The translations under genes were made by a program, and so were the position numbers. Of a stretch of DNA of 20,088 nt, positions 1 to 8,100 are shown in pieces. Position 1 is the stretch's first letter. Each line of letters starts with the position of its first letter. The stretch covers positions 1 through 20,088 of the forward strand of contig JAQVQU010000024.1 of assembly GCA_028701415.1 (NCBI GenBank). The letters are read 5' to 3'. The stretch comes from Clostridia bacterium. Lineage in GTDB: Bacteria > Bacillota > Clostridia > Christensenellales > DTU072. The notes beneath the pieces were generated by a model. The model had not been told where the DNA came from, did not search any database, and saw only the letters and a program-made list of their open reading frames with translations.

Positions 1-1859
1 TTTTCTCGCCATATATGCCGGCTATAGAAGGGCAGAGATTTGAATATTATGTAAATGGTATATTACAACAAAGTATTGAATATGGAGACAATATAGAATT
101 ATATTCTGACCTTATAATGTATCCCGGACTTAATAGTGTTGAGGTTTATGCATATTATGATGATGGAATTTCGCCTGAAATATTGGTTTGCAGTGAAATT
201 GCAGATGTTTTGGTTGACCATGAGCCCTTTAGATATGCTCTTACAAAATCTAGCGAGTCTTCTCCAGTATCTACAGATGGAGGGGGTATGCGTTTCTATA
301 TTCCAAATTCGGAGTATGTTGAACCAGAATATGTAATGGATATAGCCTCTCCAGAAATGAGCAGATTCATCCTTTCCCATTATTCAACAGCAGGTACAGA
401 AGCTCCGAATTCGCCGTTAATAAGGTCAGCAGAATTTAGCATGTCTTTTGCTGAAGCAAAATATCAAGCAGGTCCTTCTACTGAATTCTTAATTGGGGAA
501 AGTAAATACTCATTTAATTTATTTATGGATGGTGCCACTTATGCAACAGATGATGGGAGTGGGACTCTTAGAGGAATTTCTTTGATTTTGAACAAAAATA
601 GAACGACACAAGGAACTTATGCTGAGAGCGGATATACTTATAGTGGAAAATTGGTAATTGCAAATAGATTGGCTTCTTCCAAACATACCCCGAAACAAAT
701 AACAGTACCCTTTAATGAGTTATCTACTTTCGATTTTGATGATGGGGCTGTATATACTTTTGGCTTTTATTTAGATAGAGATGATATAAATAATTATGAG
801 AGTTTAGGCTATGACAGAAGAATAGGAGATGGTGGTCTTTATATCAGGATTCTAAGAAACGGAGTTAAGGTGTTTGATAAATATGTAGATACCGCATATG
901 TTCTTGATAATGCAAGTACTACAGTAACCTTGTCTGATCCAAATTATGATATTCTAAGCCCTATTTGGTTAACCCCCGCTACAGGACAAAGTAATGGTAT
1001 TAGTATAGGGGCTTCAAAAGTATTTAGGAATACACTATATGACCTTTCAATCAACAAGAACTCTTACGACGATATAGATTACTTATTAGATGGTTCATAT
1101 CAACAGCGAGATGTTAAACAGGGTAACTCTATCAATGCTTTAGGAGACGAGATATCAGTTATGCTTTCTGATGGATACGAAAATCAACTGATTTCTAGAT
1201 TTGATAATGCGGCTATTAGTTACACAACCGATTCTGATGGGAGCACACCTGGATGGATATGGCATATAATTGCGAACACTCCAATAGGGTTGGGCTATGA
1301 TAATCGATATGATAAAGGAATGAAATTAGTTTACGATGGTACTCTGGGAGAACTTAAGTTTGTTTTCTATAGTGAAGGTATGGATTATTTAGAACAACCC
1401 TTATCGGTTCCTTTGACAGGACTATTGGATGCATCCGTTAAACACAATATAAGGGTTAAGTTTGATAGATTAAGGTATTCTACTGACTCATCGACAAGTT
1501 ACAATGTAATGGCTGGTTCACTAGCTCTTACGGATTCAAATAGCTCAGGGCTTCCGATTCATTATGGAAAAGCCTTGATATATATTGATGATATGTCCGC
1601 ACAGGAGGTTTTCTTCCCATACTATGAATCGGGAGAGGCCTGGTACAGAACAAATAATGATATTACTTATGGAACAACCTACCAAGGAGCGGGGACTGAA
1701 AATGCTTACGCAGACTACTCTCAATTTTTGAATTGTTATAATCTTGGAGAGTTGATATTTGTTGATTCTGATATAACTCTACACGATTATTCTTCTCACT
1801 ATGGAATTATGAATTCGGAGTATTTGGATATAGTAGATAATGGAATTCCTGCTGTATAA
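1..1859 (+). CDS. Large probable secreted/surface protein, 5' end outside window
   Basis: The frame is open from the left edge (first full codon at 3) to a TAA at 1857-1859. The first ATG, at 15, has no Shine-Dalgarno site and reading continues in frame upstream of it, so I treat it as internal and the gene as 5'-truncated. About 618 residues are visible. They are rich in Tyr, Asp, Ser, Gly and Asn, with two Cys and no membrane segment, LPxTG motif or basic tail at the C-terminus (it ends in NGIPAV). The first 60 or so residues read like the end of an Ig-like fold (YYVNG, then GLNSVEVYAYYDDG). The rest looks like two beta-rich modules of jelly-roll or LamG type, at about residues 130-320 and 355-545. 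I do not recognise a named family. An extracellular adhesin, a carbohydrate-binding protein or a phage tail protein are all possible. A two-way terminator follows 24 bases after the stop. Confidence 0.6.
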   Translation, partial: FSPYMPAIEGQRFEYYVNGILQQSIEYGDNIELYSDLIMYPGLNSVEVYAYYDDGISPEILVCSEIADVLVDHEPFRYALTKSSESSPVSTDGGGMRFYIPNSEYVEPEYVMDIASPEMSRFILSHYSTAGTEAPNSPLIRSAEFSMSFAEAKYQAGPSTEFLIGESKYSFNLFMDGATYATDDGSGTLRGISLILNKNRTTQGTYAESGYTYSGKLVIANRLASSKHTPKQITVPFNELSTFDFDDGAVYTFGFYLDRDDINNYESLGYDRRIGDGGLYIRILRNGVKVFDKYVDTAYVLDNASTTVTLSDPNYDILSPIWLTPATGQSNGISIGASKVFRNTLYDLSINKNSYDDIDYLLDGSYQQRDVKQGNSINALGDEISVMLSDGYENQLISRFDNAAISYTTDSDGSTPGWIWHIIANTPIGLGYDNRYDKGMKLVYDGTLGELKFVFYSEGMDYLEQPLSVPLTGLLDASVKHNIRVKFDRLRYSTDSSTSYNVMAGSLALTDSNSSGLPIHYGKALIYIDDMSAQEVFFPYYESGEAWYRTNNDITYGTTYQGAGTENAYADYSQFLNCYNLGELIFVDSDITLHDYSSHYGIMNSEYLDIVDNGIPAV

Positions 1860-1883
1860 TATTTGAGAAAATTTTGGCTAAAC

Positions 1884-1910
1884 AAAAAACCAGCAAAAAG
1901 CTGGTTTTTT
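1884..1910. terminator. Bidirectional intrinsic terminator between surface protein gene and tRNA-Glu
   Basis: A perfect 11-bp stem (AAAAAACCAGC at 1884-1894, GCTGGTTTTTT at 1900-1910) encloses a 5-base loop. On the plus strand the stem runs into a T tract after the gene ending at 1859. On the minus strand the same hairpin starts 4 bases beyond the 3' end of the tRNA and also ends in T residues. It can therefore serve both converging transcripts. Confidence 0.85.
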
Positions 1911-1914
1911 GTAT

Positions 1915-1989
1915 TGGTACCCCCAAGGGGATTCGAACCCCTATTACCGGCGTGAGAGGCCAGCGTCCTAACCCTTAGACTATGAGGGC
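1915..1989 (-). tRNA. tRNA-Glu (anticodon CTC)
   Basis: The minus strand gives a full 75-nt cloverleaf ending in an encoded CCA. The anticodon stem is CTGGC/GCCGG around the loop CTCTCAC, which places CTC at the anticodon. The T arm is AGGGG-TTCGAAT-CCCCT and the D arm contains GGTTAGGA. The acceptor stem GCCCTCA/TGGGGGT has wobble pairs at 1-72 (G-U) and at the fifth pair. CTC reads GAG codons, so this is probably the minor Glu isoacceptor beside a TTC one elsewhere. It is a single gene with its own promoter and terminator. The 3' ends of tRNA genes are common integration sites, but no integrase or repeated tRNA end is seen here. Confidence 0.95.
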
Positions 1990-2006
1990 GTATTTTACGC
2001 TAGGTT

Positions 2007-2035
2007 AGTATATCATGATGAGAAAAAGCTGGCAA
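2007..2035 (-). promoter_or_regulatory. Promoter of tRNA-Glu
   Basis: On the minus strand a -35 TTGCCA (2030-2035) lies 17 bases from a -10 TATACT (2007-2012). The expected start near position 2000 is about 11 bases before the tRNA 5' end. The -35 box touches one arm of the long inverted repeat at 2035-2101. Confidence 0.75.
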
Positions 2036-2101
2036 GCAAATTACTTTCAGATGCATTTTAATGGCAATTTCGAAAGTGATAGTAAATTGCCAAAGTAAGC
2101 T
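2035..2101. repeat. Long imperfect inverted repeat (potential 67-nt hairpin)
   Basis: Nested complementary arms are visible. AGC at 2035-2037 pairs with GCT at 2099-2101, TTACTTT at 2041-2047 with AAAGTAA at 2092-2098, and TGGCAATTT at 2062-2070 with AAATTGCCA at 2084-2092. The apical loop is 13 bases, and the 5' side carries an unpaired 14-base stretch (2048-2061). A2092 is shared by two arms, so one of them is a pair shorter. No T tract follows on either strand, so it is not a standard terminator. It lies between two divergent promoters and touches the tRNA -35 box. It may be an operator, a small RNA or a relic of a miniature element. The function is unknown. Confidence 0.5.
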
Positions 2102-2107
2102 CTACAG

Positions 2108-2139
2108 TGGAATTTGAAATGGAATTTAGTCTGGGAATT
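2108..2139. repeat. Three short direct repeats at 12-bp spacing
   Basis: TGGAATTT at 2108-2115 recurs at 2120-2127 and, as TGGGAATT, at 2132-2139. The start-to-start distance is exactly 12 bases each time. The repeats lie about 140 bases upstream of the uvrC -35 box. Spacing near one helical turn could suit a DNA-binding protein, but the repeat is short and A+T-rich, so chance is possible. Confidence 0.4.
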
Positions 2140-2280
2140 AACGTTTAAAAAGCTATTATAAATCTTTTCAAATTTAAGATAAAACGCCGGTAAGTAAGAA
2201 AATATTACCATTTTTGCATTCATTAAATATTTAACAATTGTCCTTTATAGCTATATGGTATCTATATCAGTTGCTTGAGT

Positions 2281-2309
2281 TTGACAGTTAATAGTGGAAA
2301 ATATAATAT
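2281..2309 (+). promoter_or_regulatory. Consensus promoter of uvrC, predicted leaderless
   Basis: A perfect -35 TTGACA (2281-2286) is followed after 17 bases by TAATAT (2304-2309), with an overlapping TATAAT at 2302-2307. The predicted +1 is at or within a base or two of A2316, which is the A of the uvrC ATG. There is no Shine-Dalgarno sequence in the short gap, so the mRNA should begin at the start codon. Confidence 0.8.
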
Positions 2310-2315
2310 ATAACA

Positions 2316-4130
2316 ATGAGTAGAATTTTAGATAAGTTAAGTTTATTGCCAGAAAACAGTGGAGTATACATAATGCTTGATTATGCCCGAAATATTATTT
2401 ACGTGGGCAAGGCAAAGAATTTAAAAAATAGGGTGAGACAATATTTCCAAGGTGGGAGTAAAAACGCTAAGACCGAATCTTTGGTCTCGAGGATAGATGA
2501 TTTTGAATATATTGTCACAAACTCTGAATTAGAAGCTCTAATTCTTGAGAATAACTTAATAAAATTGCATAAACCATATTACAATATTCTTTTAAAAGAT
2601 GATAAGACTTATCCATACATAAAGATAGATACAAAATCAGATTTTCCTTCAATAGAGGTTGTAAGAAAGATTAAAAAAACAGGAAGATATTTTGGTCCAT
2701 ATATGTTGGGTATTTCTGCTTCAGCAATACTAGAATTAATACACGAGGTTTTTCCAGTAAGATCTTGCTTAAATTCCATTTCTAAAACGAAATCCAAACC
2801 GTGTCTAGAGTACCATTTAGGTCGTTGCGTTTCACCATGCTCAGGAAAAATCAGTCTCGAACAATATAAGGAAATGATAGATGAAATCATAATTTTTTTA
2901 TCGGGTGAAAACAAAAAAATTAAGCTCTTAATAGAAGACAAGCTAAAAAACGCTGTACAAAAAGAATTATTTGAGCTCGCCATAAGATATAGAGATTTCT
3001 TAAAATTAATCGATAAAATTGAAAGGAAGCAGTCTGTGAATATTCCCTTTGATGTTAATGCAGATGTTTTTTCCTATGTATCCAATGGTGTCTACGGAAC
3101 GATTAACCAAATGGTAGTAAGAGGGGGGAAACTTTCTGGTTCTATAAATTATGGGGTCAATGAAATTGGGGAATCTGAGGAAATTATAGGAAGCTTTGTA
3201 ATGCAGCATTATGAGTATAACCCCATAATTGCAACCGAGATATATTTGCAGAATAATCTTTCCTTTATAAAAGACTTAGAAGAATATTTATCAAAAAAAG
3301 TTGGGAAAAAAATTTCAGTTTTAAATCCGAAAAGAGGTGTTAAAAGAGATATACTCGAAATGTCTATAAATAATGCTAAGGAGTATTTGGAGAAAAATGT
3401 AACTCAGATTCAAAATAAGAATGCGATGACTTTGGGAGCAGCAGAGAGACTTTCTGAATTATTGGGAATTAAAGGAGTTCTGAAAAGGATAGAATGTTTT
3501 GATATATCAAATATTAGCGGGGTGAATAAAGTATCTAGTATGGTCGTTTTTATTAATGGAGAACCTGAAAGAAAACAGTATCGTATGTTTAGAATAAAAA
3601 CAGTAGATGGGAGCAATGACTATGCTTCTATGCGTGAAACTATTTTAAGAAGAATTATGGAGTACAAAAAGGGAGAAGAGGATAGTTTTCGAGAAAAACC
3701 CAATTTAGTAATAGTTGATGGAGGAAAAGGACAAATTTCCAGCGTGGTCGATATACTAGATAACGAAGGGATTCCATTAATTGGTTTAGCCGAGAGAAAC
3801 GAAGAGATATTTCTTCCTTATAATAGCAATCCAATTATACTAAGCAAAGATGATTTAGCCCTAAAACTTTGTCAAAGAATTAGGGATGAAGCTCATAGAT
3901 TTGCAATAAATTATCACAGGAAATTACACTCCAATAAGATGTTGGAATCTGAGATAAAGAAAATTGCTGGTATTGGCGACATTAAAGCTAAGGCATTGTA
4001 CAATCACTTTAAGACTTACGATAAGATAGCGTCAGCAAGTTACAAGGAATTAATTGAGGTAAAAGAAATTGGGGAAAAAGATGCGAAATCGATTCTAAAT
4101 CATTTCACTCAGTTCAAGGATGAGCAATAA
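2316..4130 (+). CDS. uvrC: Excinuclease ABC subunit C (UvrC)
   Basis: UvrC makes the 3' and 5' incisions around DNA lesions bound by UvrA-UvrB in nucleotide excision repair. All family parts are present in the 604 residues, which is normal length. The GIY-YIG nuclease lies at about 10-95, with GVY at 16-18, Y29, R39 and E78 as catalytic candidates. C151, C163, C171 and C175 match the Cys set reported to bind an iron-sulphur cluster in UvrC. A UvrB-interacting UVR segment lies at about 195-245. The RNase H-like second nuclease carries the FDIS, VDGGKGQ and DEAHRFA motifs. The C-terminus is a tandem helix-hairpin-helix (IAGIGDIKAKAL, then VKEIGEKDA). The start is fixed by homology (LSLLPENSGVY) and has no ribosome site; it looks leaderless. 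A HAD hydrolase follows 45 bases downstream, probably in the same transcript. Confidence 0.97.
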   Translation: MSRILDKLSLLPENSGVYIMLDYARNIIYVGKAKNLKNRVRQYFQGGSKNAKTESLVSRIDDFEYIVTNSELEALILENNLIKLHKPYYNILLKDDKTYPYIKIDTKSDFPSIEVVRKIKKTGRYFGPYMLGISASAILELIHEVFPVRSCLNSISKTKSKPCLEYHLGRCVSPCSGKISLEQYKEMIDEIIIFLSGENKKIKLLIEDKLKNAVQKELFELAIRYRDFLKLIDKIERKQSVNIPFDVNADVFSYVSNGVYGTINQMVVRGGKLSGSINYGVNEIGESEEIIGSFVMQHYEYNPIIATEIYLQNNLSFIKDLEEYLSKKVGKKISVLNPKRGVKRDILEMSINNAKEYLEKNVTQIQNKNAMTLGAAERLSELLGIKGVLKRIECFDISNISGVNKVSSMVVFINGEPERKQYRMFRIKTVDGSNDYASMRETILRRIMEYKKGEEDSFREKPNLVIVDGGKGQISSVVDILDNEGIPLIGLAERNEEIFLPYNSNPIILSKDDLALKLCQRIRDEAHRFAINYHRKLHSNKMLESEIKKIAGIGDIKAKALYNHFKTYDKIASASYKELIEVKEIGEKDAKSILNHFTQFKDEQ

Positions 4131-4175
4131 TTTAATTCATAGAAATAGAAGATTATTTGTTAAAAGGAAAAAAGA

Positions 4176-4982
4176 ATGAAGTACAAATTACTTGTAGCAG
4201 ATTTTGATGATACTACCGTAGATGATAGCTTAGTTATTTCAGATAAGGTAAAGGATTCAATTCTCAAGTATGTAAAAAATGGAGGTTTTTTCACTTTCTG
4301 TACAGGCAGAATGACTGAAAGTATCATTAATTATGCGAGAGAATTAGGGCTCAAAGGGCAGATTATGGGTTATCAAGGGGCCGAAGTTGCGGATATACAA
4401 ACAGGAGAAATATTGTATCAAAATACTATTTCAAAAGAAAGTGCTTTCTATATTTGCGATTACCTTGATAAAACAGGGGAGTATTATCAACTATATCATG
4501 GGGGCAACTTTTATGTCGAAAAAGATTGTCTACAGGCAAGAGATTACGAAATGTTTACCGGAATAAAAATGAATGTTACAAATAGTATTCTAAGTGATTT
4601 TGTTAACAAGAATAATATAGAACCCTTAAAAATAATGTTGAGAATTAATCCTAAAGACAATGAGAAATATATTGCAGATTTTTCTGTTTTATTTGGACAT
4701 TTAGTAAATATTAATACTTCTAAGCAACACCTTATTGAAATAGTGGATAAGCAAGTAGATAAAGGAATCGCAGTTAGGGATCTTTGTAAGAGATTGAAGA
4801 TTTCTAGAGAAGATACTGTATGTATTGGAGACTCTTTAAGCGATGTCCCTATGATAAAATTTGCAGGGCTCGGAGTATGTGTTTCTAATGGATTAGAAAT
4901 TGCAAAAAAAGCTGCCTCTCTAATAGTTCCATCTTGTGCTGAAGGGGGCTTATCATTTCTAATTGAAAATTACTGTTTATGA
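4176..4982 (+). CDS. Cof-type HAD-superfamily hydrolase
   Basis: The product is a cytoplasmic 268-residue phosphatase of the HAD IIB (Cof) group, which commonly acts on small sugar or nucleotide phosphates; the substrate cannot be told from sequence. Motif I is DFDDT (nucleophile D9, acid D11), with Asp where most relatives have Gly. Motif II is T43 in the stretch FCTGR. The Lys of motif III is likely K196 in DKGIAV. Motif IV is GDSLSD (D219, D223) in place of the usual GDGxND. A cap domain occupies about residues 85-190. AAAGGA about 8 bases before the ATG is the ribosome site. The gene follows uvrC by 45 bases with no terminator between them, so co-transcription is likely, although a joint function is not implied. 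It ends in TGA, showing TGA is a stop here. Confidence 0.88.
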   Translation: MKYKLLVADFDDTTVDDSLVISDKVKDSILKYVKNGGFFTFCTGRMTESIINYARELGLKGQIMGYQGAEVADIQTGEILYQNTISKESAFYICDYLDKTGEYYQLYHGGNFYVEKDCLQARDYEMFTGIKMNVTNSILSDFVNKNNIEPLKIMLRINPKDNEKYIADFSVLFGHLVNINTSKQHLIEIVDKQVDKGIAVRDLCKRLKISREDTVCIGDSLSDVPMIKFAGLGVCVSNGLEIAKKAASLIVPSCAEGGLSFLIENYCL

Positions 4983-5119
4983 AAGTTAGGGTTTCCATAA
5001 AGTTCAAAATAGATTCCTGAAATACAAAAATACTATATATAGATATAGAATAGAAAAAATAATTTTTAAATATATTTATAGATCCATGCCAGAAAATAAT
5101 TAAGAAATAAGATTAAAAA
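4983..5119. other. Convergent A+T-rich spacer without a clear terminator
   Basis: This 137-base gap lies between the 3' ends of the HAD gene and dnaE. I find only A/T-only palindromic stretches around 5030-5085 and no GC-stemmed hairpin with a T tract on either strand. Transcription from both sides may run through or end by another mechanism. Confidence 0.5.
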
Positions 5120-8100
5120 TCAATGAGAGTCATTGGGCAAGGTTTCAGTAATTCTAGGGATAATCTTTACTTTTCCAGGGCCTATAATTTTTTTGATGGA
5201 TTCTTCAGCCTCAACAATATTTCTTACTTCAACTTCAACCTTGAAAATTTGATTTTGGTATTGCATATAAACCGGGATTTTACCAGTATGGATTTTCAAT
5301 ACATCAATAATACGATTATACTTTCCAATATCATCTTCTGTAATATGAAAATATATCGCTTTATCCTCATCAAGTTCGCACTCTAAATTATCTTCAGTTT
5401 CATTTTGAATATCCCAAGGGGTTATTTTGTTAGCGTAAATTTTCACCTCATCGTCTTTGTAGGATATTGTACCTTTAACTTGTACTATTTTTTCTTCTTC
5501 AAGTATTCCGCCACAAACGGTTAATGTCCGAGGCATAACTATTACCCTAAATCTATCGTAAAGATCTTCAATATCCAAAATCGCTATATTGTTTCCATCT
5601 TTTGTTCTTTTTCTTGTTATAGAAGCAATAATTCCTCCAGTGTATACGGTCATTCCATCATGTAGCTTGTTTTCAGGGGTAGATAGATTCTCCTCTTCTT
5701 CTGAATCGAAAGAATTGTAATCCTCACCCGTCGAAGGGATCATAGAAGAATTAAAATTAAAGTCAGAGAAATAACTCTCATACCCAGAAAGAGGATGGCC
5801 AGATATGTACATTTTCAACATTTCCTTTTCCTTAGAAAGCTTATATTTAGTCGCATATTCCTTAATTTTTTGAAGTTGAAAAGATGTTTCTAAGCTTTCG
5901 CCGAGGAGACTAAAAATATTTTGTTGGCCAGTCTCAGCTGATTTTCTTTCCATTTCAACATTTGATATTATTTTTTCATAATTATTAATCAGGGTTGCTC
6001 TTGTCTCCCCAAAGGAATCAAATGCTCCAGCAAGTATTAAACTCTCTATTGCACTTTTATTACAAAATTTAGTATCTATTCTCTTAATAAAATCATGAAT
6101 AGATTTGAACTTTCCTCGGGCAATCCTCTCGGTTATAATAAAATCCCTTGCTGCTTGCATCGAAACATTTTTAATACAGCCCAATCCATATCGAATTGAA
6201 TTCTTTTCCGAAATGAACTCAGCCTCTGATAGGTTAACATCAGGAGGTAAAACTGATATATCCATATTCTTTAAGACTTGTAGGTATTTTTTTATATCAT
6301 CAGGTTTGTCGATTCTGTTATTAATTACTGCGGCCATGAAGTCTATCGGGTAGTAATTTTTATAGTAAGCAGTCATATATGCAAGGACTGCGTATGCTGC
6401 AGCATGTGATTTATTAAAGGCGTAGTTTGCAAATTTTTCCATATCTTCAAATATTTCTTCTGCAACAGATTCAGAGATACCGTTTTCAACACAGCCAGGT
6501 GTTTTTATGTCTCCATTATTGTCTCTAATTAGCTTGTTATTCTTATCCCTTAAACCGTGAATAAACATCTGTTTCTCAATTTGCATTTTATCCTTTTTTT
6601 TCTTGCTAAAAATTGAACGAAGTATGTCTGCTTGAGTAAGAGAGTATCCCGCTAGTTCTCTTGCTACGGTCATTGCTTGTTCCTGATAAATCATTATGCC
6701 GCTGGTTCGAAATAGAATAGGTTCAAGTTTTGGATGCTTATACTTAACCAATTCAGGATTCATTCTGTTCTTCAAGAACTCTTCTTCATTATCCATTGGC
6801 CCAGGTCGATGGATTGAAATTCCTGCAATAATATCTTCAAGGTTTCTTGGTTTCATGTTCATAAGAAACCTTCGCATTCCTGCATTTTCAAGTTGGAAAA
6901 CCGCATCAGTGTATCCTTTTGTGATCATATCGTACACATTAGGATCATCATACCCCAATACATTGAAGTCTATGTCTTTTCCTGTATTACGTTTAACTGA
7001 GTCGTGAGCAAGCTTAATGTCAGTTAATGTCATAAGGGCGAGAAAATCCATTTTTAAAAGTCCTAACTTTTCTACCTCTACCATATCAAATTGAGTGGTT
7101 GTCTTTCCATCTGAGCTTTTTGCTAAAGGGATGGTTTCAAAAGCAGGATTCTTGAAAATGACTACCCCTGCTGCATGAACCGATGTGTTTCTTGGGGCGC
7201 CTTCAACTTTCATAGCTATGTCAAGCACCTTTTTATATACTTCACTGCTGTTATACAATTCGATTAAAGAATCAACTCTATTTTTCCCGGAAGGGTTGAG
7301 TAGATCTTGTATGTGAACTTTTTTGTCCTCTGGCCCGAAAAAAGGTATTTGTTTAGTTATTTTTGCTACATCTTGAGCCGGTAGACGGAAAACTCTTCCT
7401 ACATCTTTAATAGCAGCTTTTTTTTGCATTGTTCCAAAAGTAATTATTTGACTAATATGACTATCTCCATACTTTGTTCGAACATATTCAATGACTTCTT
7501 CCCTTCGGCTGTAACATATATCTATATCAAAATCAGGCATAGAAGTACGATCTTTATTTAAAAACCTCTCAAAAAGAAGTTGATATTTTAGCGGGTCAAC
7601 ATCTGTTATTCCAATAGAATAAGCCACAATACTTCCGACACCGCTTCCTCTACCTGGGCCAATTGGAATGTCATTGTTTTTTGCCCAAAAAATAAAATCC
7701 CACACAATTAGATAGTATTCAGCAAATCCCATGTCAATTATTACTTCCAGTTCGGACTCGGCTCTTTCAATGTGTTCTTTAGAAAGGTCATTCCCATATC
7801 TCTTGTTTAATCCTTCTTTAGTGATTTTTGCTAAATAATCGGGAGGCTCTAATCCTCCTGGACAAGGGTAATTAGGTAGTTGATAGTCATTGAAGATAAA
7901 ATCAAAGTCACATTTATTGGCTATCTCAACGGTTGTTTCCAGCGCTTCAGGAATCCATTCGAAGAGTTCATACATTTCATCATACGTTTTTAAAAAGAAC
8001 TGATCATTTGGAAATTTCATTCGGTCTGTTGCGTCTATATAAGTCCCAGTTTGAATACATAGTAATGCATCGTGCACTTCTGCATCATCTTTATTAATGT

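Larger units (their letters stand above)
1990..2315. other. Intergenic region between tRNA-Glu and uvrC
   Basis: This 326-base divergent spacer holds the tRNA promoter, the long inverted repeat, the 12-bp-spaced repeats and the uvrC promoter. A weak 5-bp hairpin (GGTAA at 2189-2193, TTACC at 2205-2209) followed by ATTTTT is also present, but it is too short to call a terminator. I see no convincing coding frame. Confidence 0.7.

Noticed and set aside
1915..1989. tRNA-Glu as an attachment site of an integrated element
   Set aside because: No integrase, excisionase or repeat of the tRNA 3' end is found in the window, and the flanks look chromosomal. A mobile element further to the left cannot be excluded.
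2189..2214. GGTAA/TTACC hairpin followed by ATTTTT upstream of uvrC as a terminator
   Set aside because: The stem is only 5 bp, with three A/T pairs and an 11-base loop, and no gene needs terminating there on the plus strand.
2609..3616. Minus-strand reading frames inside uvrC
   Set aside because: They are shadows of a well-conserved gene, lack ribosome sites and have no recognisable protein features. The same applies to frames opposite dnaE, rnj, serC and dnaX.
4980..5122. Recoded TGA (Trp) as in Mycoplasma-like genomes
   Set aside because: The HAD gene and dnaE both end at TGA where the family proteins end, and Trp positions in dnaE use TGG.
6594..6601. T8 run in dnaE (A8 on the coding strand) as a frameshift site
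   Set aside because: It encodes a plain Lys cluster inside the polymerase domain, where a truncated product has no known role. Such runs are common in this A+T-rich DNA.
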